The position numbers and the translations under genes were made by a program. A model generated the notes under the pieces. That model saw only the letters and a program-made list of their open reading frames with translations, ran no database searches and was not told where the DNA came from. Below, one piece after another: positions 49,896 through 58,337 of a stretch of 64,000 nucleotides of DNA (positions are counted from its first letter, which is position 1; every line of letters starts with the position of its first letter). Origin of the DNA: CAXMST01 sp963712765 (GTDB taxonomy: Bacteria > Actinomycetota > Thermoleophilia > Solirubrobacterales > 70-9); assembly GCA_963712765.1 (NCBI GenBank), contig CAVQIX010000005.1, positions 1 through 64,000 of the forward strand. The letters are read 5' to 3'.

Positions 49896-51461
49896 TCAGT
49901 CGAGCGGCTGCGTGAGGACCGGGTTGCGGGTGGCGCCGACCTCGTCGAGGCGGCGGACCGGGGTCGTGTAGGGGGCATCGGCGAGGATCTCGGGATCCTC
50001 CTCGGCCTCTGAGAGAATCGACTCGACGGCGTCGGCGAAACCGTCCAGCGACTCGCGGGTCTCGGTCTCGGTCGGCTCGATCATCATCGCCTCGTCGACC
50101 AGCAGGGGGAAATAGATCGTCGGCGGGTGCATGCCGTGGTCGAGCAGGCGCTTGGCGATGTCGAGGACCTTGGTCCCGAGCTGCTTCTTCGCCGGCTTGC
50201 CGGAGAGGACGAATTCGTGCATCGGCGTTCGCTCGAATGCGAGTGGGAGGCTCTCGCCGACCCGCCCCTCTCGCATGCGGGCGAGCAGGTAGTTGGCGTT
50301 GAGCACCGCCGTCTCGGAGGCCTCGGTAAGGCCGTCGCCGCCGAGGCTGAGGATGTAGGCGTAGGAGCGGACGAAGACGCCGAAGTTGCCCTGGAAGCCG
50401 CGTAGGCGGCCGATCGTATCGGGATGATCGGAGCGGAGCTCAAAGCGCTTCTCCGTGCCGCCCTCTACCTCGATCCGCTCGATCCGCGGCACCGGGAGAT
50501 AGGGCTCGATCCGGTCGGAGACGGCGATCGGGCCGGCGCCGGGTCCGCCGCCGCCGTGCGGCTGGCTGAAGGACTTGTGCAGGTTGACGTGGACGATGTC
50601 GAAGCCCATGTCGCCGGGGCGGACCTTGCCCATGATCGCGTTCAGGTTGGCGCCGTCGTAGTAGAGGGTGCCGCCGGCGTCGCGGACGATCCGGGTGATC
50701 TCGGCGATGTTGGAATCGAACAGGCCAAGGGTGTTGGGGTTGGTGATCATCAGCGACGCGGTCCGATCGCCGGCCTTGTCGCGGAGGTCGTCGAGGTCGA
50801 CTCCGCCGTCGGGCGCGGTTGCGACCTTGACCACCTCGTAGCCGGCCATCGTCACCGAGGCGGGATTGGTGCCGTGGGCGGTATCGGGAGTCAGGACCTC
50901 GACCCGCTGATCCTCCTCACCGCGGGCGGCGTGGAAGGCGCGGGTGAGCAGCAGGCCCGCGAGCTCGCCGTGGGAGCCGGCCGACGGCTGCAGGCTGACG
51001 TGTGGCAGGCCGCAGATCTCGGCCAGGGCGCGCTCCAGCTCCCACATCAGCTCCAGAGCGCCCTGGGCGCCCGCGGCGGGAGTGGCCGGATGCAGGCGTG
51101 CGTGGCCCGGGAGAGCGGCGACGCGCTCGTTGATCCGGGGGTTGTGCTTCATCGTGCAGGAGCCGAGCGGGTAAAAGCCGGAATCAAGATCGAAGTTCCG
51201 ACGCGAGATCCGGTTGTAGTGGCGAACGATCTCCGGCTCGGAGACCTCGGGCAGGCGCGCGGGCCCGTCGCGAAGCAGGTGGGCGGGGATCAGGTCCTCC
51301 AGGGGCTCGCCCTCCACCCCGCTCTCGGGCAACTCGGCGGCGCGGCGGCCCTCGACCGAGCGCTCGTAGATCGTCACCGCGCGCTCGCGCTGCATTGGTG
51401 CCTCGGTGCAGGAACCCGACGGCGGGCTCGCAGTTCCGCTCTGGGGCAGTGCGCCCCTCAT
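49896..51461 (-). CDS. gcvPB: Glycine dehydrogenase (decarboxylating) subunit 2
   Basis: 521 aa, PLP-bearing half of the split P protein. SRRNFDLDSGFYPLGSCTMKHNPRINE, SLQPSAGSHGELAGLL, PDTAHGTNPASVTMAGYEVV, LYYDGANLNAIMGKVRPGDMGFDIVHVNLHKSFSQPHGGGGPGAGPI with the PLP Lys in HKSFS. ATG 51461 overlaps the gcvPA stop (ATGA); an internal ATG at 51395 (MQRERAVTIY) would remove a 22-residue extension. Last gene of the gcv operon. Confidence 0.95.
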   Translation of the reverse strand: MRGALPQSGTASPPSGSCTEAPMQRERAVTIYERSVEGRRAAELPESGVEGEPLEDLIPAHLLRDGPARLPEVSEPEIVRHYNRISRRNFDLDSGFYPLGSCTMKHNPRINERVAALPGHARLHPATPAAGAQGALELMWELERALAEICGLPHVSLQPSAGSHGELAGLLLTRAFHAARGEEDQRVEVLTPDTAHGTNPASVTMAGYEVVKVATAPDGGVDLDDLRDKAGDRTASLMITNPNTLGLFDSNIAEITRIVRDAGGTLYYDGANLNAIMGKVRPGDMGFDIVHVNLHKSFSQPHGGGGPGAGPIAVSDRIEPYLPVPRIERIEVEGGTEKRFELRSDHPDTIGRLRGFQGNFGVFVRSYAYILSLGGDGLTEASETAVLNANYLLARMREGRVGESLPLAFERTPMHEFVLSGKPAKKQLGTKVLDIAKRLLDHGMHPPTIYFPLLVDEAMMIEPTETETRESLDGFADAVESILSEAEEDPEILADAPYTTPVRRLDEVGATRNPVLTQPLD

Positions 51462-52855
51462 CGGGCCGCGGCCTCCTTGGCGGGACCCTCGACGCTGATC
51501 TGCGCGCAGGCTGCCACCGCGTCCTCGAGCACGAGGGCGAGGCGGTCGATGTCCGCGATCGAGCGCTGCTCGGTGATCGCGATCAGCAGGCCGCGCTCGT
51601 GGGCGGGGTAATCGGGCCCGAGCGGGATACCGGCCGCAACTCCACGATCGGCGCAGTAGCTGAGCACGTCCTCCACAGACGCCTCGAGCGTGACCGCGAA
51701 CTCGCGCAGGACGGGCGCATCGTGCAGCGGCTCGACGCCCGCGACGGCGGCGATCCGCTTGCGCGCGTAGGCCGTTCGCTGGGCGAGCAGCTCGCCGAGC
51801 TCGACCAGACCCCGGCGTCCGAGCCAGCTAAGGTAGATCATCCCGCCGAGCGCGTTGAGCGCCTGGGACGTGCAGATGTTGTGGGTCGCCTTCTCGCGTC
51901 GGATGTGCTGTTCGCGGGTCTGCAGCGCGAGGACGAATCCACGGCGGCCATCGACGTCGGTGGTCTCGCCGGCGATCCGGCCCGGCATTCGTCGCATGTG
52001 CTCGGCGCCGGCGCAGAAGAAGCCGAACGACGGCCCGCCGAAGTCGAGCCTGCCTCCCAGCGGCTGGCCCTCGCCAACGGCGACATCGGCGCCGCATTCG
52101 CCAGGGGGCTTGAGGACGCCGAGGGAGATCGGATCGCAGGCGACGACCAGCAACGCCCCCGCGGCGTGAGCGGCATCGGCGAGCGGCTCGAGCTCCTCGA
52201 TCGCGCCGAGGTAGTTGGGGTTCTGAACGAAGACCGCAGCGGTCTCGTCATCAATGGCGGCGGCCATCGCATCGAGGTCGGTGACGCCGCCGGCGAGCGG
52301 CACCCCAACGACCTCCGCCGGATAGCCCCTGGAGTAGGTCGCGAGCGCGCGTCGCGAGTGCGGGTGCGTGCCCTCGGAGACCACGAACCGCCGGCGCTTG
52401 GTCGCGGCAATCGCCATGTACCCGGCGGAGGCCACGCTCGACGGCCCCTCGTACAGCCCCGCCGATGCGACCGGCATCGCGGTCAGCTCCGACATCGCGG
52501 TCTGGAACTCGAACATCGCCTGCAGTCCACCCTGGGAAATCTCGGGCTGGTAGGGCGTGTAGGGGGTCAGGAACTCCGAGCGCGAGGTGATCGCGTCGAT
52601 GATCGCCGGCGCATAGTGGTCGTACATACCGCCGCCCAGGAAACACAGCGTCGACTCCGCATCGGCGTTGCGCCCGGCCAACTCGGCGAGCCTTGCGTGG
52701 ACCTCCTGCTCGGAGAGACCGTCCGGGAGATCGAGCGGGGCCGAGAGCCGCAGCTCCTCGGGAACGTCGATGAACAGGTCCCCGATCGCGTCAACGCCGA
52801 CCGCGGCCAGCATCTGCTCGCGGTCGTTCTCGGTGGCTGAGGTGTAGCGACTCAT
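51458..52855 (-). CDS. gcvPA: Glycine dehydrogenase (decarboxylating) subunit 1
   Basis: 465 aa, the other half of P protein. Family stretches are LCFLGGGMYDHYAPAIIDAITSRSEFLTPYTPYQPEISQGGLQAMFEFQTAMSELT (read in sections), SAGLYEGPSSVASAGYMA, GFVLALQTREQHIRREKATHNICTSQALNAL. ATG 52855 gives a normal start; GTG 52882 is in frame but only 3 nt from a TAGCAT box. A gap of 104 nt to gcvH may hold this internal promoter. Confidence 0.95.
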   Translation of the reverse strand: MSRYTSATENDREQMLAAVGVDAIGDLFIDVPEELRLSAPLDLPDGLSEQEVHARLAELAGRNADAESTLCFLGGGMYDHYAPAIIDAITSRSEFLTPYTPYQPEISQGGLQAMFEFQTAMSELTAMPVASAGLYEGPSSVASAGYMAIAATKRRRFVVSEGTHPHSRRALATYSRGYPAEVVGVPLAGGVTDLDAMAAAIDDETAAVFVQNPNYLGAIEELEPLADAAHAAGALLVVACDPISLGVLKPPGECGADVAVGEGQPLGGRLDFGGPSFGFFCAGAEHMRRMPGRIAGETTDVDGRRGFVLALQTREQHIRREKATHNICTSQALNALGGMIYLSWLGRRGLVELGELLAQRTAYARKRIAAVAGVEPLHDAPVLREFAVTLEASVEDVLSYCADRGVAAGIPLGPDYPAHERGLLIAITEQRSIADIDRLALVLEDAVAACAQISVEGPAKEAAAR

Positions 52856-52959
52856 CTCGTGGTCCGCACTGGGAGCGGACACTGAATGCTAGATGGACGA
52901 CCGGTGGGCCAAACGCCGATCACCCTCCGGCAGCCCGCGCCCGGCCCACGTGAGCGGCC

Positions 52960-53358
52960 TCAGCCCTCCTCGGCGAGCAGTTCCTTGTACGCCTCGACGT
53001 CGAGAAGGGACTCGACCTCGGTGGGCTCGGTGAGCTTGACCCTGACCATCCATCCTTCGCCGTAGGGATCGTCGTTGATCAGCTCGGGGCTCTCGCCGGC
53101 GGCCTCGTTGACCGCGATCACCTCCCCCGACAGAGGCGCGAAGACGTCCGACACGGCCTTCACCGATTCGACCTCGGCGTAGGCTTCGTCCTTGCTCACA
53201 CTTGCTCCGACCTCGGGTGGCTCGAAGAAGACCACCTCGCCAAGAGCCTCCTGGGCGAACCAGGTGACGCCGAAGGTCGCCTCCTCGCCTTCGATGCGAG
53301 CCCAGTCATGCTCAGGGTGATAGCGGAGATCCTCGGGGTAGCTCTCTTCAGCGGCCAA
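52960..53358 (-). CDS. gcvH: Glycine cleavage system H protein
   Basis: 132 aa lipoyl carrier. YHPEHDWARIEGEEATFGVTWFAQEALGEVVFFEPPEVG, lipoylation Lys in EVESVKAVSDVFAPLSGEV, and NDDPYGEGWMVRVKL. TTG 53358 is supported by an AGGAGG 5 nt upstream, which is strong for this window. 27 nt after gcvT. Confidence 0.95.
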   Translation of the reverse strand: MAAEESYPEDLRYHPEHDWARIEGEEATFGVTWFAQEALGEVVFFEPPEVGASVSKDEAYAEVESVKAVSDVFAPLSGEVIAVNEAAGESPELINDDPYGEGWMVRVKLTEPTEVESLLDVEAYKELLAEEG

Positions 53359-53385
53359 CGCCGCCTCCTTTCGGGTGGGTCCTGC

Positions 53386-54471
53386 TCAGTTGCTCTTCTC
53401 GTACAGCGGCATCGGCCTGATCTCGGCGGCCCGGACCTTGCCGCGAACATCCACCTCGAGGGTGGTGCCCGGCTCGGCGAGATCGGCCCGAACGTATCCC
53501 ATTCCGGCCCCGACCTGAAGTGAGGGAGCGAAGGTGCCGCTGGTCACCTCGCCGACCCGCTCGCCGTCGACGAGTAGCGGATTGCCGCCACGCGGGATCC
53601 CAGGCTCGGTCAAGAGGAAGGCAACGAGCCTCTGCGCGGGCCCGGCCTCGCGGACCGCGGCAATCGCATCGGAGCCCTCGAATCCGGTCTCCTCCTTGCA
53701 GCACCAGCCGAGCCCGGCCTCGATCGGATTGCGCTCTGGGCTGATCTCGTTTCCGTGCAGGTGGAAGCAGACCTCGAGACGGAGTGTGTCGCGGGCACCG
53801 AGCCCGGCCGGGGTCACGCCCGCCGCGATCAGCCGGTCCCAGACGCCGGCCGCATCGGCCGGCGGGATCATCAGCTCGACGCCGGCCTCGCCGGTATAGC
53901 CGGTACCGGCGACCAGCATCCGGACTCCGGCCACGGTGAGCTCCGCGACCCGCATCCTCGACGGCAGCTCCCCGTCAGCGAGCGAGCCGACGATCCCGCG
54001 GGCCTCCGGCCCCTGGACAGCGAGCATCGCGTAGGCCGTCGCGACGTCCTCGACCTCGACGCCGTCGAAGGACGCCGCGAGGTCGAGCAAGCGGGCCATG
54101 TCGCCGGCGTGGTTTGCCGCGTTGGAGACCGTCAGGTAGCGGTCCTCGCCAAGCCGATAGGTGAAGAGATCGTCGAGGATGCCCCCGTCGGAGGCGCAGA
54201 GGCAGGAGTACTGCGCGCCACCGACCTCGATAGCGGCGACGTCGTTGCTCAGTGCCAGCTGCAGGAACTCGAGGGCCCTCGGACCCGAGGTCTCGATCTG
54301 TCCCATGTGGGAGACGTCGAAGACACCGGCATGCTCGCGCACGGCGAGGTGCTCCTCCTTGACCCCCTCGTACTGCACCGGCATCTCCCAGCCGGCGAAA
54401 GGAACCAGTTTCGCGCCGGCGCCCCTGTGGCGGTCATCGAGCGGTGTGCGGGCGAGCGCCTCGGAAGCCAT
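53386..54471 (-). CDS. gcvT: Aminomethyltransferase (glycine cleavage T protein)
   Basis: 361 aa. It moves the methylene group from H protein to tetrahydrofolate. PFAGWEMPVQYEGVKEEHLAVREHAGVFDVSHMGQIETSGP (in sections), YSCLCASDGGILDDLFTYRL, YTGEAGVELMIPP, GLGARDTLRLEVCFHLHGNEI. ATG 54471 lies 8 nt after TAGCCT. First gene of the operon; no glycine riboswitch is recognisable before it. Confidence 0.96.
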   Translation of the reverse strand: MASEALARTPLDDRHRGAGAKLVPFAGWEMPVQYEGVKEEHLAVREHAGVFDVSHMGQIETSGPRALEFLQLALSNDVAAIEVGGAQYSCLCASDGGILDDLFTYRLGEDRYLTVSNAANHAGDMARLLDLAASFDGVEVEDVATAYAMLAVQGPEARGIVGSLADGELPSRMRVAELTVAGVRMLVAGTGYTGEAGVELMIPPADAAGVWDRLIAAGVTPAGLGARDTLRLEVCFHLHGNEISPERNPIEAGLGWCCKEETGFEGSDAIAAVREAGPAQRLVAFLLTEPGIPRGGNPLLVDGERVGEVTSGTFAPSLQVGAGMGYVRADLAEPGTTLEVDVRGKVRAAEIRPMPLYEKSN

Positions 54472-54479
54472 CGGCCCGG

Positions 54480-54485
54480 AGGCTA
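54480..54485 (-). promoter_or_regulatory. -10 box of the gcv operon (TAGCCT)
   Basis: TAGCCT on the minus strand, 8 nt before the gcvT ATG. A leaderless start leaves no room for a riboswitch. Confidence 0.5.
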
Positions 54486-54549
54486 AGGCAGCGGGTGGTC
54501 ACCGCGGCAGCACCCGCCATCGCCACCTGTGGCGCCCCCGACGGTCAGA

Positions 54550-54563
54550 GGGGCCGGAGCCCC
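54550..54563 (-). terminator. Hairpin after ftsZ
   Basis: GGGGC-TCCG-GCCCC on the minus strand, a 5-bp GC stem with a UNCG-like tetraloop, 3 nt past the ftsZ stop. Two further short dyads follow before the gcvT promoter. Confidence 0.5.
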
Positions 54564-54566
54564 CGA

Positions 54567-55652
54567 CTACCGGTCGCGCAGGAAGGGTGGGATTTCGATC
54601 TCGTCGTCGGAGACCTCAAGCGACCGCATCTCGCGATCGGAGCGCCTGATTCCGGAGCGCTCGCGACTGCGGCGGCGTACCTCTGCCGGCTGGCGGGCGA
54701 GCATCTCGAAGCCCTCGAAGCCGGTCGCGATCACGGTCACGCGGAGGTCGTCGCCCATCGCGTTGTCGACCACCGATCCGAAGATGATGTTCGCACCCTT
54801 GTCGGCGGTCTCGACGACAACATCGGCCGCCTCGTTGACCTCGAACAGGCCCATGTCGTCGCCGCCGGTGATGTTGAGGAGCATCCCCGTGGCCCCGTCG
54901 ATCGCCGACTCGAGCAGCGGCGATGAGATCGCCTCCTTGGCGGCGTCGGCGGCGCGCGTCTCGCCGCTGCCGGTGCCCACGCCCATCAGCGCCGAGCCGG
55001 CGTCGGCCATGATCGCCCGCACGTCGGCGAAGTCGAGGTTGATCAGGCCGGGGACCGTGATCAGGTCGGTTATGCCCTGCACGCCCTGGCGGAGGATGTC
55101 GTCGGCCTTGCGGAAGGCCTCGCTGATCGGCTCGCGGCGCTCGACGATACCGAGCAACTTCTCGTTCGGAACGATGATCAGGGTGTCGACCTCGGCGCGG
55201 AGGCGCTCGATCCCGTCGAGCGCCTGCTGCATCCGGCGCGAACCCTCGAACTCGAAAGGCTTGGTGACGACGCCGACCGTGAGCGCACCGATCTCCTGCT
55301 TGGCGATCTCGGCGATCACGGGCGCGGCGCCCGTTCCGGTGCCACCGCCCTCGCCGGCCGTGACGAAGACCATGTCGGCGCCCTTCAGCGCCTCCTTGAT
55401 GTCATCGCGGCTCTCCGAGGCGGCTCCTGCCCCGACCTCCGGGTTGCCACCCGCCCCGAGCCCGCGGGTCAGCTCCTGGCCGATTGCCAGCTTGACGTCG
55501 GCCTCGGAGGCGCGCAAGGCCTGCGCATCGGTGTTGACGGCGAGGAACTCAACGCCCTTGAGACCGGCATCGACCATGCGGGAAACGGCGTTTGTTCCAC
55601 CGCCGCCCGCGCCGACCACCTTGATCACCGCCAGGTAACTGGAAGCCTCCAT
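54567..55652 (-). CDS. ftsZ: Cell division protein FtsZ
   Basis: 361 aa tubulin-like GTPase. IKVVGAGGGGTNAVSRM, the signature GEGGGTGTGAAPVIAE, NTDAQAL, T7 loop NLDFADVRAIMADAGSALMG. The C-terminal peptide EIEIPPFLRDR is the conserved docking tail. ATG 55652 follows a ~80-nt leader from a TTGACA-N17-TAGTTT promoter. No ftsA precedes it. Confidence 0.97.
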   Translation of the reverse strand: MEASSYLAVIKVVGAGGGGTNAVSRMVDAGLKGVEFLAVNTDAQALRASEADVKLAIGQELTRGLGAGGNPEVGAGAASESRDDIKEALKGADMVFVTAGEGGGTGTGAAPVIAEIAKQEIGALTVGVVTKPFEFEGSRRMQQALDGIERLRAEVDTLIIVPNEKLLGIVERREPISEAFRKADDILRQGVQGITDLITVPGLINLDFADVRAIMADAGSALMGVGTGSGETRAADAAKEAISSPLLESAIDGATGMLLNITGGDDMGLFEVNEAADVVVETADKGANIIFGSVVDNAMGDDLRVTVIATGFEGFEMLARQPAEVRRRSRERSGIRRSDREMRSLEVSDDEIEIPPFLRDR

Positions 55653-55706
55653 CTCAGCTTCACGCGCCTTTCTGAGTTCCGTCCGGAACTGGACTCATAG
55701 TTGAGG

Positions 55707-55731
55707 GTTTGCGGTCAACTCCCCCGCAAAC
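55707..55731 (-). other. Hairpin at the 5' end of the ftsZ mRNA
   Basis: 8-bp perfect stem GTTTGCGG / CCGCAAAC with a 9-nt loop, at the predicted transcription start from the ftsZ promoter. May stabilise the 5' end. Confidence 0.45.
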
Positions 55732-55738
55732 TGCTTGA

Positions 55739-55767
55739 AAACTAAGGCACAGCCTGGCCGATGTCAA
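55739..55767 (-). promoter_or_regulatory. ftsZ promoter (TTGACA - 17 nt - TAGTTT)
   Basis: On the minus strand a perfect -35 TTGACA (55762-55767) is 17 nt from TAGTTT (55739-55744). The only textbook sigma-70-type promoter in the window, about 85 nt before the ftsZ ATG. Confidence 0.7.
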
Positions 55768-55811
55768 CGCTCCCTACCAGTCCCTGCAAGATCGCTTTCT
55801 CAACCGCTACC

Positions 55812-55831
55812 TGAGGGTTTGACAACCCTCA
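55812..55831 (-). terminator. Hairpin after ftsQ
   Basis: TGAGGGTT / AACCCTCA, 8-bp perfect stem with a 4-nt loop, 4 nt past the ftsQ stop. It separates ftsQ from the ftsZ promoter. Confidence 0.55.
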
Positions 55832-55835
55832 AGTA

Positions 55836-56741
55836 CTACTCGAGGGGATCCGCAGGGCCGGGAGCCGGCTCTCCCGAAGCCACCTCGGGGGCGGTCCCGA
55901 CCGCCTCCGGCGCCGGCACAGCCTCAGGTGCAGCCACCTCGCTCGCCGCCTCCGCTGCGGCTGGATCGATAGCCGCGGCCTCCTCCGCCACATCGGGTAC
56001 TCCCCCCGCAACCGGGCGGTCGGGGACGCTGAGGTCGAGATAGGAGGCGGTGACGAAGCTCGGGTCGGCGAGAACCGCGGCGGCCGCGCGCCACTTGAGG
56101 TCGGCGTCGCCCACTCCGCCGAACCGCAGCTCGAGCCCGGCGCTGAGCTCGACCACGACGCCGATCGTCTCCTCGACCGTCGCCGCGGCGACCAGGGGGA
56201 CGAGGGGAGCGGGGGCCGCCCCGAGGACCCGGGCGATGTTGAGCGCCTCGCCGGTGACAGCACCCGCCGCTGCCTTGCCGTCGCCCTTCACCTGGATCGC
56301 CGGGACACCGTCGGGGGTCTTGCCGGTGCGCTCGAGAACGACACCGTCTCCCGCAACCACGAGGCCCTCGGAGCGGAGGTATCCGGCCGGGCGTCGCAGG
56401 CCGACCTCGATCGTCAGGCCGTGGGGGAAGTCGGAGGTCGCGCTAACGGACCGCACGGCCGGATCGGCGGCCACCGCCTCGCGCAGGGCCGAGAGGTCAA
56501 CGTGGAGTGTTGTCTGCTCGAGGCCGGCCGAGCGGAGCTTGGCGTCGATCTCGGGGCTCTGCTCGGCACCGACAACCGTGACCTGCTCGACGGCGACCAG
56601 GGAGGAGTCACGCAACCAGAAGTGGTAACCGGCCGCGAGCGCGACCGCAAGCAGGGCGGCCAGCAGCAGCCGCCGGCGCAACACCGGCCACGGGGGAATG
56701 CTCCGGAGTCCGGGCAGGCTGGGTCGCGCGACCGCCCCCAT
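55836..56741 (-). CDS. ftsQ: Cell division protein FtsQ/DivIB
   Basis: 301 aa. Short cytosolic N-terminus, one transmembrane segment (~residues 23-43), POTRA-like domain beginning VEQVTVVGAEQSPEIDAKLRSA, then the FtsQ-type domain (SDFPHGLTIEVGLRRPAGYL ... KTPDGVPAIQV). A ~50-residue Ala/Pro/Glu-rich tail outside the cell is extra. ATG 56741 chosen; about 150 bp to murC without a gene, where murB would often be. Confidence 0.85.
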   Translation of the reverse strand: MGAVARPSLPGLRSIPPWPVLRRRLLLAALLAVALAAGYHFWLRDSSLVAVEQVTVVGAEQSPEIDAKLRSAGLEQTTLHVDLSALREAVAADPAVRSVSATSDFPHGLTIEVGLRRPAGYLRSEGLVVAGDGVVLERTGKTPDGVPAIQVKGDGKAAAGAVTGEALNIARVLGAAPAPLVPLVAAATVEETIGVVVELSAGLELRFGGVGDADLKWRAAAAVLADPSFVTASYLDLSVPDRPVAGGVPDVAEEAAAIDPAAAEAASEVAAPEAVPAPEAVGTAPEVASGEPAPGPADPLE

Positions 56742-56894
56742 CAGATGCCCGGCCTCTCGCCGGAAGCTGGTCCGCGGTCGATGTCGAGTCCTCGGGTGCC
56801 CATCCGTCGGTGATGGGTTCGACGGCGGCAGCCTCACTCCTACCGGCGCCCGCTTTGCCGCCGTGCCGCCGTGCCGTCGGCCCGGCACCTCCGC

Positions 56895-58337
56895 TCAGTC
56901 CCCGACGCCCGTCTCGACGAGGCTCTCGCCAAGCCTGTACACGTCGCCTGCCCCGATCGTCACCAGCACATCCCCGGGCCCGAGCTGCGGACCCAGAAGG
57001 CGCTCAGCGGTCTCGATCGTCTCCAGCCAGAGCACCGGCCGGCCGGCGGCGGACGTCGCCGCGGCGCGTGCGACATCGAGACCGCTGACCCCGGCAAGGT
57101 CGCCTGCCGGCTCCTCCCTCGCCGCGTAGACGTCGAGGACGCCGATCACGTCTGCCGCGGCCAGCGCCCGGCCGAACCGGGAGGCCAGTGCCTTGGTTCG
57201 CGAGTACAGATGCGGCTGAAAGACGGCGATCAGCCGCTTGTGGGGTAGCTCCCTTGCCGCGGCGAGGCAGGCCGCGACCTCTGTCGGGTGATGCGCGTAG
57301 TCGTCGTAGATCAGGGCTCCACCGCGCCCACCCTTGCGCTCGAGGCGGCGCGCCATCCCCGGAAAGCTGGCGAGCCCTGCGGCGAGCCGATCGAGATCGG
57401 GTAGCGAGGAGCCCGCCCCGGCCGCCTGCATCGCACCGAGCGCTGCAACGGCGTTGGCGACGTTGTGGTGGCCCGGAACGGCCAGCCGCACCCTGAGGGG
57501 CGCCGAGCGCCCGTCGACCTCGACCTCGAAGCTGCTGCCACCCTCCGCGGGCACGATGTTCGTGGCCAGCAGCTGGGCGCGGCCGGAGGCTGCTCCGGCG
57601 GGGCCGTCCTCGAGCGCGAAGCCGTTACCTCCGCCAAGCCGGCCGAGGTCGGCGACCGGCGCCACCACCCTCTCGGAGCCCTCGCAGAACCGACGGAACG
57701 CCTCCCACAGCTCCTTCTCCCCACCCCAGTGGGAGTGATGGTCGAGCTCCACGTTGGTGATCAGCGCCACCTCGGGACTCAACCGCAGGAAGCTGCCGTC
57801 GCTCTCGTCGGCCTCGGCGACGATCACCCCGCCCTCGCCCCAGCCGGCGTTCGCCGCTCCACCCTGGGGTCCGCCGCCGGGCAGCTCGCCGCCGAGGATG
57901 AAGGCCGGATCCACCCCGGCGACCCGGAGGCTGTGAGCGATCATCCCCGAGGTGGTGGTCTTGCCATGTGCCCCGGCGACGGCGATCAGCCGGCCGGCGC
58001 GGGTCAGCTCCGCCAGCAGCTCCCCCCGGTGGAGGATCCGCTGACCGCGTTCGCGGGCGCGGACGAGCTCGACGTTGTCCTCCCCGATCGCGGTCGAGAC
58101 GACGACGTCGGCGTCCTCCGGCACGAGCTCGGCGTGATGTCCGACCCGCGGCTCCAGTCCCGCGGTCCGGAGCCTCTCGAGGTAGGTCGATTCCGCTCGA
58201 TCGCTACCGCTGACGCGGGCGCCGAGGCTGTGGCAGATGAGCGCGAGACCGCTCATTCCCGCGCCGCCGATCGCGATGAAGTGGAGGGCGCGACCGCCGA
58301 ACTCCGAGCCGATGTCTGGGGTGGTTGAGTCGGTCAC
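56895..58337 (-). CDS. murC: UDP-N-acetylmuramate--L-alanine ligase
   Basis: 480 aa Mur ligase. FIAIGGAGMSGLALICHSLGARVSGSDR, ATP-binding VAGAHGKTTTSGMI, VAEADESDGSFLRLSPEVALITNVELDHHSHWG and YDDYAHHPTEV. Adds the first peptide residue. ATG 58337 overlaps the murG stop (ATGA). Confidence 0.96.
   Translation of the reverse strand: MTDSTTPDIGSEFGGRALHFIAIGGAGMSGLALICHSLGARVSGSDRAESTYLERLRTAGLEPRVGHHAELVPEDADVVVSTAIGEDNVELVRARERGQRILHRGELLAELTRAGRLIAVAGAHGKTTTSGMIAHSLRVAGVDPAFILGGELPGGGPQGGAANAGWGEGGVIVAEADESDGSFLRLSPEVALITNVELDHHSHWGGEKELWEAFRRFCEGSERVVAPVADLGRLGGGNGFALEDGPAGAASGRAQLLATNIVPAEGGSSFEVEVDGRSAPLRVRLAVPGHHNVANAVAALGAMQAAGAGSSLPDLDRLAAGLASFPGMARRLERKGGRGGALIYDDYAHHPTEVAACLAAARELPHKRLIAVFQPHLYSRTKALASRFGRALAAADVIGVLDVYAAREEPAGDLAGVSGLDVARAAATSAAGRPVLWLETIETAERLLGPQLGPGDVLVTIGAGDVYRLGESLVETGVGD

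Noticed and set aside
54472..54566. Glycine riboswitch before gcvT
   Set aside because: TAGCCT lies 8 nt before the ATG and no tandem glycine aptamer pattern is visible; the hairpins belong to the ftsZ 3' end.
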